Below, piece by piece: positions 17,488 to 25,012 of a stretch of 64,000 bases of DNA; position 1 is the stretch's first letter, and the number at the start of each line of letters is the position of its first letter. The stretch lies in contig NZ_CP104272.1 of NCBI RefSeq assembly GCF_025244865.1, positions 3,100,001 through 3,164,000 of the forward strand, given 5' to 3'. Below the pieces are notes generated by a model. That model saw nothing but the letters and a program-made list of their open reading frames with translations, had not been told where the DNA came from and did not search any database. Origin of the DNA: Arthrobacter sp. zg-Y1110. Lineage in GTDB: Bacteria; Actinomycetota; Actinomycetes; Actinomycetales; Micrococcaceae. The translations under genes and the position numbers were made by a program.

Positions 17488-20400
17488 ATCAGCGCATCCG
17501 AGAGGAAGTTCGGCGTTCCGAAGCGGTGCGCGGTGATGCTGACCGCCTGCTCATGCAGGAAGGGCAGCAGCTCCAGGCGGCCGGATTCGGTGACGGGCTG
17601 GGCGTAGACGGCAATGTCCGGGGTGCCGCCGGTGGCTTCGGCCAGCGCCTGCACGGAGCCGCCGATCAGCCGGATCCGCCCTGACGTCAGCGAAGCAGCG
17701 GAAGCCAGCCACGCGGCGTCGTCCTGAACCCGGAACTGCAGTCCGAGTTCGGTCAGCACGGCCCGCAGGCCGGCCGGGAGGTCGACGGCGGTGGACACGC
17801 TGACTGCAGATCCGGCGGTCAGCGCAGCGGCCAGGACCCGGACCAGCAGGGCTGCCGGCTGGCCTTCGGCGAGGCGGACGGTCACCGGAACGGGTACGTA
17901 GCGGAAGACATTCCGCTCCGCGGACAGGGCGGACACATCCTTGGCGGTCCCGAATTCGCCGTTCCAGGCACGGGCGTCGCTGTTCGCGGCGCGGCGGAGG
18001 AACGCGGCGTCGTCGGCGGTGAAGGCCGAGCCTGCGGATTCGGCGGCAGCGACAAGGCGTGCAGCCGGCGCCGCGGCGGGCAGCTCGACGGCGGCCGCGT
18101 CGGAAGTGCCGTTTACGGCTTCCCAGTTGCCCAGGCCGATCAGGTAGTTCGGGCCGCCGGCCTTGGTGCCCGCACCCACGGCGGACTTCTTCCAGCCGCC
18201 GAACGGCTGGCGGCGGACGATGGCGCCGGTGATGCCGCGGTTCACGTACAGGTTGCCCGCCTGGATGCGGTTTAGCCAGACGTCCATTTCCGCCGGTTCG
18301 AGGGAATGCAGCCCGGCGGTGAGGCCGTAGTCGATGTCGTTGGCCATGTCGATGGCCTCTTCGAGGGTCGCGGCGGTCATAACGCCCAGGATCGGGCCGA
18401 AGTACTCGGTGCGGTGGTACTCGGAGCCGCGGCGGACACCGGTGCGGATGCCCGGGCTCCACAGCCGGCCGCTTTCATCGAGCTGTTCCGGCTGCAGCAG
18501 CCAGGTTTCGCCCTCGCCAAGCTCGGTGAGGCCCTTGAGAAGCTTGCCGGCGGCGGGCTCGATGACCGGGCCCATCTGCGTGGTGGGGTCTTCGGGGTAG
18601 CCGACCTTCAGTGACTGGACGGCGTCCACGAGCTGGTTCCGGAAGCGCGCCGACTTGGCCACGGAACCGACCAGGATCACCAGGGAAGCGGCGGAGCACT
18701 TCTGCCCGGCGTGCCCGAAGGCGGACGCGGCGACGTCGCGGGCAGCGAGGTCGAAGTCCGCGCTGGGGGTGACGATCACGGTGTTTTTGCCCGAGGTTTC
18801 GGCCAGCAGCGGCAGGTCGGGGCGGAAGGAGCGGAACAGTTCGGCGGTCTCGTAACCGCCGGTCAGGATTACGCGGTCCACGGCCGGGTTGGAGATCAGC
18901 TGGCGGCCGAGTTCGTTTTCACCCAGCTGGACGAGCTGCAGGACGTCGCGCGGAACGCCGGCTTCCCAGAGCGCTTCCACCATGACCGCACCGCTTCGCG
19001 CGGACTGGCGGGCGGGCTTGATGACGACGGCGGACCCGGCAGCCAGGGCGGCGAGGGTCGAGCCGGCCGGGATGGCTACCGGGAAGTTCCACGGCGGGGT
19101 GACCACGGTCAGGCGCGCCGGGACGAAGCGGGCGCCCTCCACGTTGTCGAGTTCGCGGGCGAGCTCGGCGTAGTAATGCGCGAAGTCGATGGCTTCGGAA
19201 ACCTCGGGGTCCGACTGGTCCAGGGTCTTGCCGGTTTCGGCGGCCATGACCTCCATCAGATCGGCGCGGCGTGCCTCGAGGACTTCGCCGGCGCGGTGCA
19301 GGACCTCTGCGCGTTCGGCACCGCTGAGTGCACCCCACGCCTTGCCCTTGGTGACCGCGGTGTTGATGACGGCGTCGAGCTCCGCCTCGGTGCCGACGGC
19401 GGCAGCGGCCACGGCGGCCTTGCCCAGTTCGGAACCGGGGACGCGGGCGAGGATGCCCCGGCCCCAGGCCTGGTTGGCGGGCAGCGACGGGTCGCTGTCC
19501 GGGGTGTTGTCGAAGCTGTCCGTGGCCGCGGCCACGGCGGGAAGGTTGCGGTCCTGCACACGGTGCGGGGCGGGAACGGCGGTGTCCAGGTTCTCCAGCG
19601 AGGCCAGGAAACGCAGCTTCTCGCGTTCGAACAATGCCTCGTTGTCGGCCAGTTCGAACACGGCGGACATGAAGTTCTCCGAGCTGGCGCCTTCCTCCAG
19701 CCGGCGGATCAGGTACGCGATGGCGACGTCGAATTCAGCGGGGTGCACTACCGGGGTGTAGAGCAGCAGGCTGCCGACGTCGCGGCGCACCACCTCGGCC
19801 TGGCCGGCGGCCATGCCCAGCAGCATTTCGAATTCGATGCCGTCCCGCACGCCGCGATCCCCGGCCAGCAGCCAGGCGAACGCGACGTCGAACAGGTTGT
19901 GTCCGGCGACGCCGATCCGCACGTTCTTGATGCGGTCCGGGTGCAGGGCGTAGTTGATGACGCGCTTGTAGTTGGTGTCGCTGTCCGCCTTGGTGTGCCA
20001 GGTGGCCAGCGGCCAGCCGTGCAGGGAAGCTTCCACCTGTTCCATGGGCAGGTTGGCGCCCTTAACCACGCGGACCTTGATGGCGGCACCGCCGTCGGCG
20101 CGGCGAGCGGCAGCGAATTCCTGCAGGCGCATCATGGCCGAGAGGGCGTCCGGGAGGTAGGCCTGGAGCACGATGCCGGCTTCCAGGTCCTTGAACTCGG
20201 GCTGCGAGAGGATCCCGGTGAAGACCGCCATGGTCATCTCCAGGTCCTTGTACTCCTCCATGTCCAGGTTGATGAACTTCTTCACCGGGGACTGCGCGGC
20301 CCGGCGGAAGAGCGGGGTCAGGGATTCGATGACGTGCTGCACGGCCTCGTTGAAAGCCCATGCGGAGTGCGGCGCCACGGTGGAGGAAACCTTGATGGAG

Positions 20401-20951
20401 ACGTAGTCGACGTCGTCGCGGGCCAGGAGGGCGTGGGTGCCTTCCAGCCGGCGGGCTGCTTCGTGCTGGCCGAGGACGGCCTCGCCGAGGAGGTTCATGT
20501 TCAGCCGGGTGTTGTCCTTGCGGATGCCGGCGATGGCCTTGCCCAGCTTCGCGTCCGTGGCATCGACAATCAGGTGCCCGACCATTTCGCGAAGCACCTT
20601 GCGGGCGGCTGGAATGACAATCTGCGGGACCACCGGGCCGAGGATGCCGCCGGCGCGCACGGCCGCGCGCATGTACCAGGGCAGGAAGCCGGGGACGCGG
20701 GGGGCCAGGGCGGCGAGGTTGCGGGCTGCGACGCGGATGTCTTCGGGGCGCACGACGCCGTCGACGAAGCCGACGGTGAAGCCCAGGCCGTCCGGGTCCT
20801 TCAGGACGCCGGCCAGCTGCGCGGCGGAGGCGTCCACGGGGACGGCCGAGGCCTCGGTCAGCCAGCGGCGGACGAGGGCTACGGACTGCTCTGCCAGCCC
20901 GGCGCTGGGGGCGGCGTCGGCGCTGGCGCGGTCCTCAAAGGTATCGGTCAT
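17484..20951 (-). CDS. putA: Bifunctional proline dehydrogenase / glutamate-semialdehyde dehydrogenase
   Basis: This 1155-residue enzyme oxidises proline to pyrroline-5-carboxylate and then to glutamate. The FAD-dependent barrel spans about residues 90-470 (YVSIKVSST, LDMEEYKD, KGANLPMEQ, HTKADSDTNYKR). The aldehyde dehydrogenase domain spans about 520-985, with Glu718 in AETSGKN and the nucleophile Cys752 in GQKCSAAS, 34 residues apart as usual. A further C-terminal part of about 160 residues is a degenerate extension seen in long PutA forms. There is no N-terminal DNA-binding domain, so regulation must come from elsewhere; the divergent LysR gene is the obvious candidate. Confidence 0.95.
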   Translation of the reverse strand: MTDTFEDRASADAAPSAGLAEQSVALVRRWLTEASAVPVDASAAQLAGVLKDPDGLGFTVGFVDGVVRPEDIRVAARNLAALAPRVPGFLPWYMRAAVRAGGILGPVVPQIVIPAARKVLREMVGHLIVDATDAKLGKAIAGIRKDNTRLNMNLLGEAVLGQHEAARRLEGTHALLARDDVDYVSIKVSSTVAPHSAWAFNEAVQHVIESLTPLFRRAAQSPVKKFINLDMEEYKDLEMTMAVFTGILSQPEFKDLEAGIVLQAYLPDALSAMMRLQEFAAARRADGGAAIKVRVVKGANLPMEQVEASLHGWPLATWHTKADSDTNYKRVINYALHPDRIKNVRIGVAGHNLFDVAFAWLLAGDRGVRDGIEFEMLLGMAAGQAEVVRRDVGSLLLYTPVVHPAEFDVAIAYLIRRLEEGASSENFMSAVFELADNEALFEREKLRFLASLENLDTAVPAPHRVQDRNLPAVAAATDSFDNTPDSDPSLPANQAWGRGILARVPGSELGKAAVAAAAVGTEAELDAVINTAVTKGKAWGALSGAERAEVLHRAGEVLEARRADLMEVMAAETGKTLDQSDPEVSEAIDFAHYYAELARELDNVEGARFVPARLTVVTPPWNFPVAIPAGSTLAALAAGSAVVIKPARQSARSGAVMVEALWEAGVPRDVLQLVQLGENELGRQLISNPAVDRVILTGGYETAELFRSFRPDLPLLAETSGKNTVIVTPSADFDLAARDVAASAFGHAGQKCSAASLVILVGSVAKSARFRNQLVDAVQSLKVGYPEDPTTQMGPVIEPAAGKLLKGLTELGEGETWLLQPEQLDESGRLWSPGIRTGVRRGSEYHRTEYFGPILGVMTAATLEEAIDMANDIDYGLTAGLHSLEPAEMDVWLNRIQAGNLYVNRGITGAIVRRQPFGGWKKSAVGAGTKAGGPNYLIGLGNWEAVNGTSDAAAVELPAAAPAARLVAAAESAGSAFTADDAAFLRRAANSDARAWNGEFGTAKDVSALSAERNVFRYVPVPVTVRLAEGQPAALLVRVLAAALTAGSAVSVSTAVDLPAGLRAVLTELGLQFRVQDDAAWLASAASLTSGRIRLIGGSVQALAEATGGTPDIAVYAQPVTESGRLELLPFLHEQAVSITAHRFGTPNFLSDALI

Positions 20952-21090
20952 GAGTTGGTGCTCTTTTCATCTAACAGGTAGTTATCCCCCAAAGGTACTG
21001 ACCCAGTATCCGCCTGTTGTTCAATTAGATAAAGCGATCTTTTCCGACCAATACACTTTGGCTCTGCTTACTAATCTGAAAGGTGCCCGC
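20952..21090. promoter_or_regulatory. Divergent putA / LysR promoter region
   Basis: This 139-base space is AT-richer than its surroundings, notably TTCAATTAGATAAAGCGATC near 21020-21040. A LysR regulator normally binds T-N11-A sites in such a divergent region. I cannot fix the exact operator by eye. Confidence 0.45.
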
Positions 21091-21990
21091 GTGCTCGATA
21101 TCCGCCGGCTGCGGCTGCTGCGCGAACTCAAGGTCCGGGGCACGCTGGCCTCTGTTGCCGCGGCCCTGAACTTCAGTCCGTCCTCCGTGTCGCAGCAGTT
21201 GGCCCTGCTGGAGAACGAGGTAGGGGTGCCCCTGCTGCGCAAGACCGGACGCCGGGTCACCCTCACGCCGCAGGCCGAGATCCTGGTGGACCACGCCGCC
21301 GGGATCCTGGACGCCATGGAGCGGGCGGAAGCGGACCTGGCCGAGTCCCTGACCACCGTGGCGGGAACGGTCCGCGTGGCCGTCTTCCAGTCAGCGGCAC
21401 TGGCCCTGATGCCGGATGCCCTCACCATCCTGGGGCGGGACTATCCCGAGGTGCGGATCGAAATGACCCAGCGCGAACCCGAAACCGCGCTCTATGAAAC
21501 CTGGGCCCGGGATTTCGACCTGGTGATCGCCGAACAGTACCCCGGGCATGCCGCACCCCGGCATCCCGGCCTTGACCGCGTGCAGCTCACCACGGACGCC
21601 ATCCAGCTGGCAGTGCCCGCCGATTCCCTGGATGCCGGGGACATCCGCTCCATCGCGGACACCGCTTCCCGCGCCTGGGTCATGGAACCCCGCGGCGCCG
21701 CCTCCCGGCACTGGGCAGAGCAGGCGTGCCGGCAGGCCGGGTTCGAGCCGGATGTCCGGTATGAAACGGCTGACCTGCAGGCGCAGATCCGGCTGATCGA
21801 GTCCGGCAACGCCGTCGGCCTCATGCCGGAGCTCGTGTGGACCGGCCGCACACCGACGGTCCGGCTCCTGGATCTGCCGGGCCGGCCGCGGCGGACCATC
21901 TTCACATCGGTCCGGGAGGCTGGGAGCAGGCGTCCGGCCATTCTCGCGTGCCGGGAGGTTCTGGAGCGGACGGCCCGACTGGTGTCCTAG
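21091..21990 (+). CDS. LysR-family transcriptional regulator
   Basis: This 299-residue regulator has an N-terminal winged helix (LDIRRLRLLREL...TLASVAAALNFSPSSVSQQLALLE, about residues 2-60) and a periplasmic-binding-like effector domain from about residue 90. GTG 21091 is chosen because AAAGGTG lies six bases upstream and the HTH begins immediately. It is divergent from putA, so proline or pyrroline-5-carboxylate is a plausible effector; that assignment is inference from position. Just 10 bases after its stop begins a G-rich tandem array. Confidence 0.9.
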   Translation: MLDIRRLRLLRELKVRGTLASVAAALNFSPSSVSQQLALLENEVGVPLLRKTGRRVTLTPQAEILVDHAAGILDAMERAEADLAESLTTVAGTVRVAVFQSAALALMPDALTILGRDYPEVRIEMTQREPETALYETWARDFDLVIAEQYPGHAAPRHPGLDRVQLTTDAIQLAVPADSLDAGDIRSIADTASRAWVMEPRGAASRHWAEQACRQAGFEPDVRYETADLQAQIRLIESGNAVGLMPELVWTGRTPTVRLLDLPGRPRRTIFTSVREAGSRRPAILACREVLERTARLVS

Positions 21991-21999
21991 GTGCGCTCT

Positions 22000-22108
22000 C
22001 TGCCGGTGGGGGGCCTGCCGGTTGGGGGCCTGCCAGCTGGGGGGCCTGCCGGTTGGGGGGGGCTGCCAGCTGGGGGGGCCTGCCAGCTGGGGGGGCCTGC
22101 CGGTTGGG
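22000..22108. repeat. G-rich tandem array, seven copies of a 15-17 base unit
   Basis: Units of the form CTGCCGGTTGGGGGC or CTGCCAGCTGGGGGGC start at 22000, 22015, 22030, 22046, 22063, 22080 and 22097. Copies differ mainly in the length of the G run (5 to 8). The plus strand could form G-quadruplexes. The array lies immediately after the LysR stop. Confidence 0.85.
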
Positions 22109-22330
22109 AAATCCCCCAGTGCGGGTTCTCCTGCCGTTTTGGGAATCCCTACGTTTTGGGAAATCCCCCAGCGCGGGTTCTTCATCGGCTTGGGAAATCC
22201 CTCGGTGTGGTTCTTCTGCGGCTTAGGATTTTCCTGCCGGTTTGGGAAATCCCTCCGCTGCGCAGTGGCAGGGTTTTCCCAAACCGGTCGATTTGACCCA
22301 AACCGGAGGGTTTAAGCCGGCGTGTAACCG
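22109..22330. repeat. Degenerate GGGAAATCCC repeats ending in a large palindrome
   Basis: The tandem array grades into repeats built on TTGGGAAATCCC (about 22103, 22137, 22156, 22190 and 22241). The last forms a 51-base imperfect palindrome at 22237-22287 whose centre is CTGCGCAG. Similar sequence recurs at 50367-50460, so this is a dispersed family. No gene is supported between 21991 and 22359. Confidence 0.7.
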
Positions 22331-22359
22331 TGACCGTCGGTGCGCACCGCCTGACCGCC

Positions 22360-23187
22360 CTACTGCGGTTCCTCCGGGCCGGGGTTCACCCCGGACCAGC
22401 TGGCGGCGCCCCCGGAGTTGGGAAAGACGGTTGCCTTCATGGCCCGGTCCCCGGCTACGCCGCCCGGAACGTAGTAGGCCGACAGGTCAGAAACGTTGGG
22501 GTCGTACGGCGCGTAAAGTCCCGGCGCCAGTGCAACCACCTGCCCGTCGACGAGCTTGCTGTCGAACCAGGCGGCCACCCGGTAATCCACAGAGGTGGCA
22601 TTCACGATCAGGGGGTAGCCCGGGAACGCGGCGCTGGCCTCGTCGGCTTTGGACGGGGCAGGCGCAGCAGGTGCCGCCCCGGCGTCGCTGGCTGTGGCCT
22701 CATAGGGCGCGCACTGGGCCAGGATCTCCGAAACAGCGTTTCTCCAGGCATAGATATCGAAGTGCCAGGCGGAACCGGAGTCCTCGGCCACCGGCATGGC
22801 GCTTTCAATCGGAGCTGACAGCTCCTTGAGCAGGGCATCCATACCCTCCGGGGCGCTGTCGGCAATACCGCGGACTTCCGTGTTGAGCGCGTTTGCACCC
22901 GTACCGTCGGAGCCCTCAAAGCCGAACGTTGAACCGTTGTCTTTCACGAAGTAGATAGCCCGGTAGAGGGGGCCGTTACCGTCGGTCCCGAGGAGCTTGC
23001 GGCACGTTTCCTCTGCCGAGTCCAGTGCCACCGTTTCGGCGGTTGACCCGGCAGCTGCTGCGGCGGGTGCAGGGGCGGAGGCTGCGGCGGTTGCAGGGGC
23101 CGAGGCAGCTTCGGGCTCCGACGCTTCTGCGCTGCAGCCGGTGACGAGCAGCAGGGCCAGGACCGGAATGGCTGCGGTTTTTCTCAT
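22360..23187 (-). CDS. Hypothetical lipoprotein
   Basis: This 275-residue exported protein begins MRKTAAIPVLALLLVTGC, a lipoprotein signal with Cys18. An Ala/Pro/Glu-rich linker follows to about residue 48, then a soluble domain (about 50-155), another Ala/Pro-rich stretch, and a C-terminal part with several Tyr and Pro residues. ATG 23187 is chosen because GGGGGAA lies upstream and the signal peptide begins there. I recognise no family; an anchored surface protein of unknown role. Confidence 0.75.
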   Translation of the reverse strand: MRKTAAIPVLALLLVTGCSAEASEPEAASAPATAAASAPAPAAAAAGSTAETVALDSAEETCRKLLGTDGNGPLYRAIYFVKDNGSTFGFEGSDGTGANALNTEVRGIADSAPEGMDALLKELSAPIESAMPVAEDSGSAWHFDIYAWRNAVSEILAQCAPYEATASDAGAAPAAPAPSKADEASAAFPGYPLIVNATSVDYRVAAWFDSKLVDGQVVALAPGLYAPYDPNVSDLSAYYVPGGVAGDRAMKATVFPNSGGAASWSGVNPGPEEPQ

Positions 23188-23280
23188 GGTTCCCCCGGGA
23201 CTTCGTAGACAGTTGCCCCAACCTAGCACCTGCACCGGACCGGCCGAGCTTTTGGGTGCCGCTGCAGAGCCGGGCATCGC

Positions 23281-23691
23281 ATTCAGTGTGCAGTAGATGC
23301 TGCCTGTTTAACGGCCATCCCGCATCTACTGCACACTCACCGTCGGGGCCGGCGGACTTGCGCCGGGTGCCAGGGTGGGGACCCGGGTCGGGGCGGACGG
23401 TGTCCCGCGCGCGCCGGCGGCGGACAGGGGATCCCATCCGGTGGTGCTGTTGGGGCGGACGGTGTCCCACGAGGCAACAGCAGCACCACTCGGTGGGATG
23501 CTGTGCCGGCACTCGGGATGCCCAGCCCGCGCAACTCATCAACTGAGCAGTTAACGGGGTTATGGCCGCCGGATACCCCCCCGTTATCTGCGCAGTAGAT
23601 CCAGGATCCCCGCGCATAGCCCGTTATCTGCTCACTAGATCCGGGTCCCCGGATGACCCCCGGCGCACCCCCTCGTCTGCTCAGTAGCCCC
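23281..23691. repeat. Compound dispersed repeat cluster, copy 2
   Basis: A perfect 16-base inverted repeat, AGTGTGCAGTAGATGC at 23285-23300 with its complement at 23322-23337, matches the inverted repeat near 1.8 kb. A CAACAGCAGCACCACTCGGT box (23475-23500) faces an inverted relative at 23430-23452. Then come boxes of the form CCCGTTATCTGCTCAGTAGA at 23580-23602, 23620-23642 and 23669-23691, plus an inverted one at 23543-23558. GGGGCGGACGGTGTCCC is also duplicated inside. Confidence 0.65.
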
Positions 23692-23731
23692 TCCCAGCGG
23701 GGCACCGCGACAGTCGCCCCCACACAACAAA

Positions 23732-23763
23732 ACGGCGGACCCCGGAAACCCGGGACCCGCCGT
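23732..23763 (-). terminator. Terminator for the YsnF-like gene
   Basis: On the minus strand a strong GC-rich stem (ACGGCGG...CCGCCGT arms around a three-base AAA/TTT loop) is followed by TTTTG. It lies about 60 bases after the stop at 23821. Confidence 0.75.
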
Positions 23764-23807
23764 CGTGCGTGTTAATCCGTCGTGCGTGTTAATCCGTCGT
23801 GCGTGTT
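23760..23807. repeat. 17-base tandem repeat, 2.8 copies
   Basis: CCGTCGTGCGTGTTAAT occurs at 23760-23776 and 23777-23793, with a partial copy at 23794-23807. It overlaps the base of the adjacent terminator hairpin. Confidence 0.85.
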
Positions 23808-23820
23808 GAAGAGCCAGGAC

Positions 23821-24795
23821 CTAGCGGCTGCCGCCGGACCCGGACCCCGAAGACCCCGAGGAATCCGAGCCGGACCCCGAGGACCCCGACCCGCCGGACT
23901 TTTTCCCGCGGGAGGAGGAATCATTGACGTCCGTGTCGATCTGCTCCTTGCGGACCTCTTCGGAGACGCTCTCCGTGTCGGTCACCGTCTCGGTGTCCAG
24001 GCGAACGCGTTCCACCGGCTCGGTGTGCTTGGAAACCACAGCCTCTTCGGCATGGAGCGTCACCTCGTGCTCGTCTTCCGTGAGTTCGGCGCCTGACAGG
24101 GCATCCCCCGCGTTGGCGTCCGTGATGGGCTCACGCTCGATCCGCACTTCCTCGTGGCTGACCGGCACCTGCTTGGTGACGGTCTCCGTCACGATGTACT
24201 TGCGCAGCCGGGCCTTGCCCACGGCGCGGTTCTCGGTGCCGACGTTGAGGCGCTCCTCCGAACGGGTCATGGAGTCGTCCCCGCTGGATCCCGAACCGGA
24301 GGAACTGGAGGAAAGGCCGGACGTCCCGCTGCTGCTGGAGCTGCTGCTGGAGGTCCCGGATGTCTGGCTCTCCGACACCGTGGAGGTACCGCTGCTCATG
24401 TCACTGCCCCGCATGCCGCTGTCCCGCGTCTCGGTGATGGTGTCGGTTTCCGACACGGATTCCGAAGAACCGTCGTCGTAGCTGAAGCCGTAGTACCGGT
24501 AGAGCGTGACTTCCTCGTCGGGGCTGATCGAACCGTCGCTTTCAATGTGCGGCGCGTTCTTGACCTCTTCCTTGGAGTAGGGCACCAGGACGTCGGCACC
24601 CTCGACGGTTGCCTCACTGAGGGGGATAAACGTTTCCGACGTGCCGAAGAGGCCGGTGTTCACGGTGACCCATGCCGGTTCGTCGGTCTGGTCGTCCAGG
24701 TAGAAGGTACCAACGGCACCGATTCGGTCACCGTTCGAGCCGACTACATTGCCCGAACCGCTCATGAGTCCTTCGACCTGCTGATTCGTGATCAT
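23821..24795 (-). CDS. PRC-barrel / YsnF-like (DUF2382) stress protein
   Basis: This 324-residue protein has an N-terminal PRC-barrel-like domain (about 1-110, including IGAVGTFYLDDQTDEPAWVTV), a Ser/Gly/Thr-rich linker (about 125-175), a DUF2382 domain (about 185-290, with RLRKYIVTETVTKQVPVSHE and VRKEQIDTDVN), and a Gly/Ser tail. This architecture is that of the YsnF/AvaK group, associated with general stress, but no biochemical function is established. ATG 24795 follows GAGGAGAAC at good spacing. There is no signal peptide. Confidence 0.88.
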   Translation of the reverse strand: MITNQQVEGLMSGSGNVVGSNGDRIGAVGTFYLDDQTDEPAWVTVNTGLFGTSETFIPLSEATVEGADVLVPYSKEEVKNAPHIESDGSISPDEEVTLYRYYGFSYDDGSSESVSETDTITETRDSGMRGSDMSSGTSTVSESQTSGTSSSSSSSSGTSGLSSSSSGSGSSGDDSMTRSEERLNVGTENRAVGKARLRKYIVTETVTKQVPVSHEEVRIEREPITDANAGDALSGAELTEDEHEVTLHAEEAVVSKHTEPVERVRLDTETVTDTESVSEEVRKEQIDTDVNDSSSRGKKSGGSGSSGSGSDSSGSSGSGSGGSR

Positions 24796-25012
24796 CTTGT
24801 TCTCCTCGCGACAGCGAATCCGCCGAATCGGTTGACCGGCGGTAATTCACCACTGGCCTGATCGGAGACAGAGGACAAGGCGGTCGGTATCCGCCTGCGG
24901 CTCCGGGCCGGCTGGTTGACTGGTGAGGAACCTGGCATACATACCAAGCCCACTTACAATTCCAGCCCCACGCCTCCGGACCCGTCAATAGGTACTTGCT
25001 GCGAGGAGGGGA

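Larger units (their letters stand above)
23188..23820. other. Long repeat-bearing intergenic region
   Basis: More than 600 bases hold no supportable gene. The region contains a compound repeat cluster (23281-23691), a terminator hairpin (23732-23763) and a short tandem repeat (23760-23807). The reading frames here are open by GC bias only. Confidence 0.65.

Noticed and set aside
18711..20981. A 756-codon open frame antisense to putA
   Set aside because: It is a shadow frame caused by high GC at third codon positions. The product is Gly/His/Val-rich without domains, and PutA motifs cover the same DNA on the other strand.
21991..22315. Gly/Pro-rich open frames over the G-rich array
   Set aside because: They are direct translations of the tandem DNA repeat in several frames at once, with no ribosome site.
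22000..22330. Possible CRISPR array
   Set aside because: The units are contiguous or vary only in G-run length; there are no unique spacers of regular size and no cas genes.
23580..23691. CCCGTTATCTGCTCAGTAGA boxes as possible tRNA fragments or attachment sites
   Set aside because: They do not fold into tRNA arms, and no integrase or phage gene is nearby.
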